Part shown: positions 7,366 to 13,926 of the stretch, one piece after another
How the letters are laid out: every line of letters begins with the position of its first letter
Position numbering within the stretch: the stretch's first letter is position 1
Source: DASZIT01 sp963819695
Lineage (GTDB): Bacteria; Actinomycetota; Acidimicrobiia; Acidimicrobiales; RAAP-2
NCBI GenBank assembly: GCA_963819695.1
Contig: CAWFXD010000001.1
Span: forward strand, 1,426,001 to 1,490,000
Reading direction: 5' to 3'
DNA: 64,000 nt
Position numbers and translations under genes: made by a program
Notes under the pieces: model-generated
The model's input: the letters and a program-made list of their open reading frames with translations, nothing else
Told to the model about the DNA's origin: nothing
Database searches by the model: none

Positions 7366-8171
7366 ATGACAACGAAGAAGCGGGCGCCTGTGGTGAAAGC
7401 GACACCGGCCCGCAAGGGAACCAAGCCGGTGACCGGGCCAAGAAGGCGGCCCCGGCCAAGAAGGTGGCACCGGTTCGCAAGACGGCGGCGGCCACCAAGG
7501 CGGCCCCGGCCAAGAAGGTCACACCGGCCAAGAAGGTCACACCGGCCAAGAAGGTCACACCGGCCAAGAAGGTCACACCGGCCAAGAAGGCGGCCCCGGC
7601 CAAGAAGGCGGCGGCCACCAAGGCAGCCCCGGCCAAGAAGGTCACACCGGCCCGCAAGTCGGTGGCGGCCACCAAGGCAGCCCCGGCCAAGAAGGCGGCC
7701 TCGGCCAAGAAGGTCACACCGGCCAAGAAGGTCACACCGGCCAAGAAGACCGCCCCGCCCCCGCCGCCCCCCAAGCGCCCGACCATCGGCCCGTACGCCA
7801 AGGAGCCCAAGTTCCTCGAGGAGCAGCGGCTGTTGCTGCTCGAAGAGCGGGCGGTGGCCCAGGGCCAGGCGGAGGACCTTCGGGCCGAAGCCGATTCCCT
7901 GGCCCAGGAACGCGAGCCCGGCGACGTCCAGTTCGATGCCGAGGGCGGCGAAGGGGGAACCGTGGCCGTCGACCGCGAGCGCGATCTGGCCCTGTCTGCG
8001 CAGGCCCAGGCGGCCGTGGAGGAGATCGACGACGCGCTGGAGCGCATCGCCCGCAAGACTTACGGCGTCTGCGAGCGTTGTTACCAGTCCATCCCCAAGG
8101 CCCGGCTGCGGGCCATGCCCTATGCCCGGCTGTGCATGGCTTGTAAGAGCGGGGGGCTGTCGCGACGCTGA
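7366..8171 (+). CDS. DksA/TraR-type zinc finger protein with histone H1-like lysine-rich N-terminus (frame broken)
   Basis: The C-terminal 130 residues form a DksA/TraR-like coiled coil and a C4 zinc finger (YGVCERCYQSIPKARLRAMPYARLCMACK), typical of proteins that bind the RNA polymerase secondary channel. It precedes lspA as in other actinobacteria. The N-terminal third is a Lys/Ala/Pro repeat (units like AAPAKKVTPAKK) resembling histone H1 tails, which probably contacts nucleic acid. ATG 7366 has a good GGAGG site, and MTTKKRAPVVKATPARKGTKPVT is clearly the same protein. The frame changes near 7431-7440 (GGG at 7435-7437), so two bases too many or one too few are present. Read alone, the second frame would start at GTG 7464. 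Confidence 0.85.
7509..7580 (+). repeat. 18-nt tandem repeat inside the dksA-like gene
   Basis: Four perfect copies of GCCAAGAAGGTCACACCG, encoding AKKVTP, run from 7509 to 7580; two further near-copies follow at about 7709-7747. It codes for the lysine-rich tail. Perfect DNA-level identity suggests recent slippage expansion, and copy number may vary between strains. Confidence 0.85.
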
Positions 8172-8671
8172 CCGGCAACGCCGAATCGGCCACGGTTCGA
8201 CGGGGTGCTCCGGCCGGCGCGTCCCTCCGGCTGGTCGGCGCCGTCGCGGTTGCCGCGTTGGTGGTGGCCGTCGATCAGCTGACGAAATGGTGGGCCGTCG
8301 GCCGGCTGGATACCGGACCGATCCACGTGGTCTGGAAACTCGATCTGGAGTTGAGCCGGAACACCGGCTCGGCGTTCAGCCTGTTCCAGGGGGACGCCGC
8401 GGTGCTGGTGGTGATCGCGGTCATCCTGGTCTCGGTGCTGCTGGTGCTGGTCTACCGCTCGCCCTCCTTCTCCCGGGCGGCGGTCTTCGGGCTGATCATC
8501 GGGGGTGCGGTGGGCAACCTGTCCGACCGGCTGTTCCGCGGCGATCACGGCGCGGTGGTCGACTTCATCGACTTCCACTTCTGGCCGACCTTCAACGTGG
8601 CCGACGCCAGCATCGTGGTCGGTTGCCTGCTGCTGGCCGTCTCGGTGTTTCGCCGGCCACCGGCGTCGTGA
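8168..8671 (+). CDS. lspA: Lipoprotein signal peptidase LspA
   Basis: Aspartyl signal peptidase II, an inner-membrane enzyme that cleaves prolipoproteins. Both catalytic Asp motifs are visible (GGAVGNLSDRLFRG and VVDFIDFHFWPTFNVADASI). Four membrane helices are expected. The first (LRLVGAVAVAALVVAVDQLTKWW) is cut in two if translation begins at TTG 8258, the first standard start in frame. The frame is open back to the upstream stop, where CTG 8168 forms a CTGA overlap, the same arrangement as in pgeF. I therefore extend to 8168. GTGA overlap with rluD follows. A substrate lipoprotein is encoded at 39005. Confidence 0.88.
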   Translation: MTGNAESATVRRGAPAGASLRLVGAVAVAALVVAVDQLTKWWAVGRLDTGPIHVVWKLDLELSRNTGSAFSLFQGDAAVLVVIAVILVSVLLVLVYRSPSFSRAAVFGLIIGGAVGNLSDRLFRGDHGAVVDFIDFHFWPTFNVADASIVVGCLLLAVSVFRRPPAS

Positions 8672-9612
8672 GCCAGCTCTCGATCTCCGTGCCGTCGTCC
8701 CTCGACGGGGTCCGAGTCGATCGGGCGGTGGCGCTGCTGGCCGACATCTCCCGCTCGGCGGTCGACCACCTGGTGGCGTCCGGGCGGGTCCGGGTGGAAG
8801 GGGAGACGGTGCACGCCCGGAGCCGTCCCCTGCGAGAGGGGGAGCTCCTGGCCGTGGAGCTCGGCGACGCGGAGCCGGTCCCCGCCCCCGACGCCGACCC
8901 CACGGTGATCTTCGACGTGGTCCATGACGACGCCGATATCGTGGTGGTGGACAAGCCCACCGGCCTGGTGGTGCATCCGGGAGCCGGGCACCGGACCGGC
9001 ACCCTGGTGAACGGGATGCTCTCCCGCTACCCCGAGCTGGCCGGGTGGGCCGGCGAGCTGGGGTCTGACCCCGACCGGCCCGGCATCGTGCACCGGCTCG
9101 ACCGGGGCACGTCGGGACTCCTGGTGGTGGCCCGCTCGCCCGACGCCTACCGGTCGCTGGTGGCCCAGCTCGGAGACCGGACCGTGTCCCGGCACTACCG
9201 GGCCCTGGTGCTGGGCGAGGTCGACGGCGAGTCCGGGGTGGTGGATGCTCCGATCGGTCGCTCGGTGACGTCGCCCACCCGGATGTCGGTGTCGCGGAAG
9301 GGGAAAGAGGCCCGCACCCGCTACCGGGTGGAGCAGCGGTTCACCGAGCCGGTCCCGGCCACCTTGCTGGAGGCCACCCTCGAGACCGGGCGGACCCATC
9401 AGATCCGGGTCCACCTCTCGGCCATCGGCCATCCGGTGGTCGGGGACGGGGTCTACGCCCGGGGGCGCTCCCTCCCCGGGGCCTCCATCACCCGCCCGTT
9501 TCTCCACGCCTACCAGTTGGCCTTCGACCATCCCCGCACCGGGGAACGGATGACCTGGACGTCGGAACTCCCGGCCGACCTGCGCGCCGAACTGGATCGC
9601 CTGGCGAGCTGA
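8668..9612 (+). CDS. rluD: RluD-family 23S rRNA pseudouridine synthase
   Basis: Pseudouridine synthase of the RluA/RluD family. The 314-aa product has an N-terminal S4 RNA-binding domain (DGVRVDRAVALLADISRSAVDHLVASGRVRVEG) and a catalytic domain with VVDKPTGLVVHPGAGH, the active-site motif HRLDRGTSGLLVVARS (catalytic Asp) and the ETGRTHQIRVHLSAIGHPVVGD signature. GTG 8668 is in a GTGA overlap with the lspA stop. A much longer arginine-rich open frame extends upstream but is a shadow of dksA and lspA. It ends at the hairpin at 9619. Confidence 0.93.
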   Translation: MSQLSISVPSSLDGVRVDRAVALLADISRSAVDHLVASGRVRVEGETVHARSRPLREGELLAVELGDAEPVPAPDADPTVIFDVVHDDADIVVVDKPTGLVVHPGAGHRTGTLVNGMLSRYPELAGWAGELGSDPDRPGIVHRLDRGTSGLLVVARSPDAYRSLVAQLGDRTVSRHYRALVLGEVDGESGVVDAPIGRSVTSPTRMSVSRKGKEARTRYRVEQRFTEPVPATLLEATLETGRTHQIRVHLSAIGHPVVGDGVYARGRSLPGASITRPFLHAYQLAFDHPRTGERMTWTSELPADLRAELDRLAS

Positions 9613-9618
9613 TCGGAT

Positions 9619-9642
9619 CCGGCGGGACCGATGTCCCGCCGG
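9619..9642. terminator. Bidirectional terminator between rluD and the sigma factor gene
   Basis: A perfect 10-bp stem, CCGGCGGGAC (9619-9628) paired with GTCCCGCCGG (9633-9642), with a 4-nt loop lies between two convergent genes. It has no U tract, which is common for high-GC actinobacterial terminators. Confidence 0.6.
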
Positions 9643-9654
9643 GCGTTGGCAGGG

Positions 9655-10581
9655 TCAGGCGGCTTCGTGGGCGGCTTCGAGGGCCTGGCTGTCGGCCAGG
9701 ATCTCCAGGGCCTCCGCCTCGGCCTGGCGCACCTTGCGGACACCGACCCCGAGCCGTTCGGCCGTTGTCTGGAGCGACGCCGGGTCCGACCCGTCGAATC
9801 CGAACCGGTTGCGGATGACCGCCCGCTGCAGATCGGTGAGCCGGTCCACCGCGTTGCGTACCAACCCGAAGGTGAGCTCGGAGGCCACGTCGTCTTCGAA
9901 CTCGTTGCTGTCCGTCGACACCAGGTCTCCGAGGGTGGAGGTGGAGTCGGTGGTGGCGGGCTGGTCGAGGCTGGCCACCACCCGGGCCACCCGGGTGAGG
10001 TCGGCCCGCATGTCGGCGGTGGTGTTGGTGGCGTTGTCCAACTCGTCGTCGGTGGGGGCCCGCTGCAACTGATGGGTGAGCTCCCAGGTCGCCGCCTCGA
10101 CCTGCTGATTGCGCTCCGCCACCTCCATCGGGAGACGGATGGTGCGACCGTGCTGCTGGACCGCCCGCTGGAGCGCCTGGCGGATCCACCAGGTGGCGTA
10201 GGTGGAGAAGCGGAAGCCGCGCTCCCAGTCGAACTTGTCGACGGCACGCATCAGACCGAAGGTCCCCTCCTGGATGAGATCGGGGAGATCGACGCCCCGG
10301 TCCTGGTAGCGACGGGCCCAGTGGATGACCAGCCGCAGGTTGGCCGCCGCCATCTCCTTGCGGGCCTCTTCGTCACCGGCGGCCACCCGCTTGGCCAACT
10401 CGGTCTGGGCTTCGTGGTCGGGAAGCGGATGATGGTCGAGATCGCGGAGGAACAGGCCCAGGCTGTCGGCGTCCGCGCCGCGACTCCGGGCGGCCGCCGG
10501 AGTGGCGGCGCGCTCTTTCCCCTTGCTCGCCGGGGTGCTCGTCTTGTCCTGACCCTTGCCGGTCAACGTGCGGGATGCCAT
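9655..10581 (-). CDS. Sigma-70 family RNA polymerase sigma factor (RpoD/SigB-like)
   Basis: Group 2-type sigma factor of 308 aa. After a basic, Ala/Lys-rich N-terminus comes region 1.2 (DSLGLFLRDLDHHPLPDHEAQTELAKR). Region 2 follows, with the core-binding and -10 recognition helices (ANLRLVIHWARRYQDRGVDLPDLIQEGTFGLMRAVDKFDWERGFRFSTYATWWIRQALQRAV), then region 3 and a region 4 helix-turn-helix (ERLGVGVRKVRQAEAEAL). It lacks the long region 1.1 of a primary sigma factor, so an alternative factor is more likely. It faces rluD convergently. Upstream is a GGAGG site 12 nt from the ATG; no clear promoter was found. Confidence 0.92.
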   Translation of the reverse strand: MASRTLTGKGQDKTSTPASKGKERAATPAAARSRGADADSLGLFLRDLDHHPLPDHEAQTELAKRVAAGDEEARKEMAAANLRLVIHWARRYQDRGVDLPDLIQEGTFGLMRAVDKFDWERGFRFSTYATWWIRQALQRAVQQHGRTIRLPMEVAERNQQVEAATWELTHQLQRAPTDDELDNATNTTADMRADLTRVARVVASLDQPATTDSTSTLGDLVSTDSNEFEDDVASELTFGLVRNAVDRLTDLQRAVIRNRFGFDGSDPASLQTTAERLGVGVRKVRQAEAEALEILADSQALEAAHEAA

Positions 10582-10742
10582 GCCTTATTTCACCCTCCTG
10601 ATGTGGGTTTCCAATGCTTTCAACGCCTGGGAAGCGTCGGACATTCCTGCTGTGGCCAGGCCTTGGCGAGATCCGTTGGTCGGAGAGTTACCCACTTCCC
10701 CGCCGGTTTGCACATCGGCCGGAGAACTGGTCGGCTGTGGCG

Positions 10743-11318
10743 ATGAATTCCCAGGGTAATCGCTGTTTCCTCGTACGTCATGGTGAGACCGCGTGGAGCC
10801 TCGGTCGGCGGCACACCGGGCGGACCGACCTGCCCCTGCTGCCCGAGGGCACCGTCCAGGCCGAGGCCCTGCGGCCCCGGCTGGCCGAGCAGGCCTTCCA
10901 CCGGGTGCTGACCAGCCCGTTGCTGCGGGCCCGGGAGACCAGCCGACTGGCCGGGCTCGGGGACCGGGCGGAGGTCGACCCCGACCTGGCCGAGTGGGAC
11001 TACGGCGACTTCGAGGGTCTGACCACCGCGGAGATCCTCGATCAGCGACCGGGCTGGGATCTCTTCTCCCACGGGGCGCCCGGGGGGGAGAGCATCCAGG
11101 ATGTCGGGCGCCGGGCCGACCGGGTGATCGAGCGGATCCGGGCTACCGATGGCGATGTGCTCTGCTTCGCCCACGGCCACCTGCTCCGGGTGCTGGCCGC
11201 CCGCTGGCTCGGCCTCGATCCCGGCCAGGGACGGTGCTTCACCCTCGACCCGGCGTCGATCAGCATCCTCGGCTGGGAACGGTCCACCCCGGTGCTGGTG
11301 CGCTGGAATCTCCGCTGA
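10743..11318 (+). CDS. Histidine phosphatase family protein
   Basis: 191-aa phosphoglycerate mutase-like phosphatase. The catalytic RHG motif is at the N-terminus (CFLVRHGETAWSLGRRHTGRTDLPL); the rest of the active site is visible as SPLLRARETSRL, the acid DPDLAEWDYGDFEG and the second His in VLCFAHGHLLRVLAARWLG. Substrate cannot be told from sequence; relatives include cobalamin phosphatase CobC, acid phosphatases and broad sugar phosphatases. ATG 10743 was chosen because the fold begins immediately after it; the frame is open upstream without similarity. Confidence 0.88.
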   Translation: MNSQGNRCFLVRHGETAWSLGRRHTGRTDLPLLPEGTVQAEALRPRLAEQAFHRVLTSPLLRARETSRLAGLGDRAEVDPDLAEWDYGDFEGLTTAEILDQRPGWDLFSHGAPGGESIQDVGRRADRVIERIRATDGDVLCFAHGHLLRVLAARWLGLDPGQGRCFTLDPASISILGWERSTPVLVRWNLR

Positions 11319-11329
11319 GGACCCTCAGC
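11314..11329. terminator. Hairpin spanning both convergent stop codons
   Basis: GCTGAGG (11314-11320) pairs with CCTCAGC (11323-11329). The TGA of the phosphatase gene and the TCA (antisense TGA) of the membrane-protein gene both lie in the stem. The nominal 2-nt loop probably opens to 4 nt. Likely a compact bidirectional terminator. Confidence 0.4.
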
Positions 11330-12452
11330 TGATCTTGGGAAAGAAGATCTTCGGGGGTGCGCCGCCCGGTTGGCGGTCGACCGGGCGGGGAGGGGACAGC
11401 GACTCCCCCCGGAAGGTCCGCCGCGGTCCGGTCCACCGGGCCGGAGGGGCGTCGAGCTTGGTGGCCAGGGCGTAGGCCACCCGCTCGTAGTTGACCCGCC
11501 AGCCCCGGAAATGGCTCCAGGCCTCGTCCACCGGGCGGGGGGTCGGATAGCCGTTGTCCCGGAGGTGGGAGTAGGCAGCCTCGAATTCCCCCCGGGGCAG
11601 TTCGATCGGGTCGTCCGGGTTCGGGTCGGGGTCGTAGGGAATGCCGACCACCCGGGCGATGTCCCGGAGGCAGGTGAAGCCCATCCGCAGGCACATCCGG
11701 GCTTCGATCGGGGCCCCGTCGGGGTCGACGGCCAGCGCGATGGCCGCCGAGTCCATCACCGCCACCAGGCTGATCACCCAGGAGTTCTGCGGCCGGGGGG
11801 AGCGAAGGTACATCAACGGTGGATAGCTGGTGTGGCTCTCGGCCACGTCGGCCCCCCAGCGCTCCCACTCGGCGTAGAGGGCGGGGAGATTGCCGATGGT
11901 CCCGACCAGCTGGTGGCGGAGGAGGATCTCCGGCCCCCAGGCCGGCGCCCCGGCCCGGCTCTCCAGCAACGTCACGAAGGTCTCCCGGCGGTTGTAGGCA
12001 CTGTAGAGGGTGGGCAGATAGGCGATCTGCAACGCCACCAGCACCATCCCGGTGGCGCCGGCGAAGAAGTCGACGGCCTGGTTGCCACCGCTGCCGCCGT
12101 GGACGAAGCCGAGGGTCGACACCGACGATCCCGCCTCGAGGAAGGCACGGCTCCAGCCGACCCCGCCGAGACCCCAGACGACCAGCCCGTACCCGAGGAC
12201 CGCGGTCGCCAGCCAGGTGCCCAACAGGACCATGAGGGCGACGGGCTCGCTGATGGACAGGACCCGGTCCTTGCCCGGGTAGGTCTTGGCCAGCTGGGAG
12301 AGTCGGCGAAAACCCGAGCGCACCCACACCGTGGGCGTGGCCAGCAGGCTGGACGCCGGGCGGGGGACGATCAGCAGCCGGATCACACTGGCGGCGTCGA
12401 TGGTCAGCACCACGATGCCGAGCACCAGGACCAGATCGTCGGCGGCGGTCAT
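11325..12452 (-). CDS. Predicted membrane protein with a pore-loop-like segment
   Basis: Unrecognised 375-aa protein. The N-terminal half has hydrophobic helices LVLVLGIVVLTIDAASVIRLLIV, VALMVLLGTWLATAVLGYGLVVWGL and GATGMVLVALQIAYLPTLYSAY. Between the last two is a re-entrant-looking segment FLEAGSSVSTLGFV, which recalls the selectivity loop of two-helix ion channels. The C-terminal 200 residues are soluble, with many Trp, Arg and Pro residues, and end in a basic Pro-rich tail. I infer a channel- or sensor-like architecture, not a proven function. It is followed on the same strand by the Rrf2 regulator gene upstream at 12927, from which it may be co-transcribed. Confidence 0.7.
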   Translation of the reverse strand: MTAADDLVLVLGIVVLTIDAASVIRLLIVPRPASSLLATPTVWVRSGFRRLSQLAKTYPGKDRVLSISEPVALMVLLGTWLATAVLGYGLVVWGLGGVGWSRAFLEAGSSVSTLGFVHGGSGGNQAVDFFAGATGMVLVALQIAYLPTLYSAYNRRETFVTLLESRAGAPAWGPEILLRHQLVGTIGNLPALYAEWERWGADVAESHTSYPPLMYLRSPRPQNSWVISLVAVMDSAAIALAVDPDGAPIEARMCLRMGFTCLRDIARVVGIPYDPDPNPDDPIELPRGEFEAAYSHLRDNGYPTPRPVDEAWSHFRGWRVNYERVAYALATKLDAPPARWTGPRRTFRGESLSPPRPVDRQPGGAPPKIFFPKIS

Positions 12453-12477
12453 CGCGTCGAAGGGTCGGCGTAGACGT

Positions 12478-12927
12478 TCAGGCGGAGCTCTTGGGCAGCG
12501 CCGACACCCGGCCCTGGGCCCGCCTCACCATGTCGGCCAGATTGAAGGAGTCGAGGTGGGTGCGCATGTGCTCGCCGACATCGGCCCAGACATCCAGCAG
12601 GATGCACTGGCCCTCGTGGTCACACGCCCCGTTCTCGTGGGGGAGGCCGAAGTCGCCGGCCACGATGGGCCCGTCGACGGCGCTGACGATCTGGGACAGG
12701 GTGATCTCGTCCGGGGTGCGAGCCAGCACATAGCCGCCCCCCACCCCGCGCTTCGAACGCACCAGCCCGGCACCCTTCAGGGCCAGCAGGATCTGTTCGA
12801 GATAGGGCTGGGGGAGACCGGTCCGCTCGGCGATGTCCCTGACCGCGGTGGGGCCGTCGGTGTCGGCGTGCAGCGCCAACGACAGCAATGCCCGGCTGGC
12901 ATAGTCTCCGCGGGTCGAAACCTTCAC
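12478..12927 (-). CDS. Rrf2 family transcriptional regulator
   Basis: 149-aa winged-helix regulator of the Rrf2/IscR/NsrR family (KVSTRGDYASRALLSLAL, AERTGLPQPYLEQILLALKGAGLVRSKRGVGGGYVLAR). Family members often bind an Fe-S cluster through three cysteines. Here only Cys102 and Cys108 are present (ACDHEGQC), and the expected third position is Trp, so the cluster is either ligated differently or absent. GTG start has a TAGCAT box 6 nt upstream and no ribosome binding site, suggesting a leaderless transcript. It may regulate itself and the membrane protein gene 25 nt downstream. Confidence 0.9.
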   Translation of the reverse strand: MKVSTRGDYASRALLSLALHADTDGPTAVRDIAERTGLPQPYLEQILLALKGAGLVRSKRGVGGGYVLARTPDEITLSQIVSAVDGPIVAGDFGLPHENGACDHEGQCILLDVWADVGEHMRTHLDSFNLADMVRRAQGRVSALPKSSA

Positions 12928-12933
12928 GGAGTC

Positions 12934-12939
12934 ATGCTA
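12934..12939 (-). promoter_or_regulatory. Leaderless -10 box (TAGCAT) of the Rrf2 gene
   Basis: Read on the minus strand, TAGCAT ends 6 nt before the GTG start. No ribosome binding site is present. The identical box precedes the yyaL-like gene. Confidence 0.4.
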
Positions 12940-13002
12940 TTGCCTGGGAAGGCCCGACACGCTGTTCGGTGGTGGACTCCCAGGTGGAACGGGAGGGGTG
13001 GA

Positions 13003-13677
13003 TCAGTGCCCGCCGAGTCGTCCGGCCGCCAGATCCTCGGCCATCGCCCACCCGAAGGTCACCAGGCGACCGCCCGACGACGCGTCGTTCTTCTCGAAGA
13101 AGACGACCACCTCCTCGGGCACCGGGCTCTTCGAGCCGCCGACGTCGAACCCGCCGGACTCGCACCCGTCGCCCTCGATGAGGAAGGTGCGGTCGTCGAT
13201 TCGGGCCTCGCAGCCGAACCGCTTGGCCAGACGGCGTCCCCACGCCCGCTCCTCGCCGGTGGCCTTGTGATCGGGCCCCGGAACCACGTCGGTGAGGCCG
13301 GCAAAGGCCCGGAAGCCTTCGGGGGAAAGAAGGCGGGTACCGACCAGGACATCCTCATCGGGAAAGGCCAACAGCGCACGACGGTACTTGTCGCCCATCA
13401 TCGCCCGTAGGACGGTGTCGGCCCGGGCGGTGCGCTCGATGGTGCCCACTCCGATCAGGAGCGACGGGGTGCCCCCGATCCGCTCCAGGGTGGAGAACGA
13501 ATAGCCCCGGAGCTTGTTGCCCTCCCGGGCCCGGGTGACCAGCACCCATTCTTCGCGCTGTTTCGACAGGAAGCCGATATCGAAATGCGGTTCTCGCACG
13601 GCGCAGAGATCGGCCATTTCGGCCAACTCGGCGTCGCTCAGTGATGTGCAGTCCTTGGTCTCCACCTGAATGGACAT
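13003..13677 (-). CDS. Hypothetical protein, GNAT-like fold suspected
   Basis: I do not recognise the family. The 224-aa product has alternating strand and helix patterns reminiscent of acetyltransferases (EEWVLVTRAREGNKLRGYSFSTLERIGGTPSLLIGVGTIERTARADTVLRAMM), then a second half that looks like another sensing or GNAT-type lobe. The classic Q/RxxGxG/A acetyl-CoA loop is not evident, so catalytic activity is uncertain. ATG 13677 follows a GAGGAG site at 13-nt spacing; an in-frame ATG overlapping that site is less likely. It lies downstream of dnaE on the same strand, separated by hairpins. Confidence 0.7.
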   Translation of the reverse strand: MSIQVETKDCTSLSDAELAEMADLCAVREPHFDIGFLSKQREEWVLVTRAREGNKLRGYSFSTLERIGGTPSLLIGVGTIERTARADTVLRAMMGDKYRRALLAFPDEDVLVGTRLLSPEGFRAFAGLTDVVPGPDHKATGEERAWGRRLAKRFGCEARIDDRTFLIEGDGCESGGFDVGGSKSPVPEEVVVFFEKNDASSGGRLVTFGWAMAEDLAAGRLGGH

Positions 13678-13745
13678 AAGCCGTTCCGTACTCCTCATTT
13701 GCCCTGCGGCCTCAGCCGGCGGCTCGGGTCCGTCACGCGCACCCA

Positions 13746-13791
13746 GAGCACCCCAGCACGGGCTCTCGGTGCTCCTGAGCGGGAGCCGCTC
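13746..13791 (-). terminator. Two consecutive hairpins downstream of dnaE
   Basis: GAGCACC/GGTGCTC (13746-13752 with 13768-13774) and GAGCGG/CCGCTC (13777-13782 with 13786-13791) sit in the 249-nt gap between dnaE and the GNAT-like gene. The only T tract (13797-13800) is on the plus-strand side, so this would be a U-less terminator for dnaE. The remainder of the gap shows nothing else that I can support. Confidence 0.3.
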
Positions 13792-13926
13792 CGCAATTTT
13801 ACGGGATTTGACGGCACTTGTCCCATTCGGGGTCGCCGATCCACCCCCGGTCCGCCTCCTGTCGACCGGCACCGGCATCGAAAAGCGGTTGTGGCCAGGG
13901 AGTTCCTCGTCGGTGAGCCGCGGCGA

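Noticed and set aside
7509..7747. Regularly repeated units that could suggest a CRISPR array
   Set aside because: The 18-nt units are contiguous with no spacers and encode the lysine-rich tail in frame.
7201..9612. An 803-codon open frame rich in Arg/Pro across the dksA-lspA-rluD region
   Set aside because: Its first two thirds are the out-of-frame reading of the dksA repeats and lspA; only the rluD part from 8668 has family homology.
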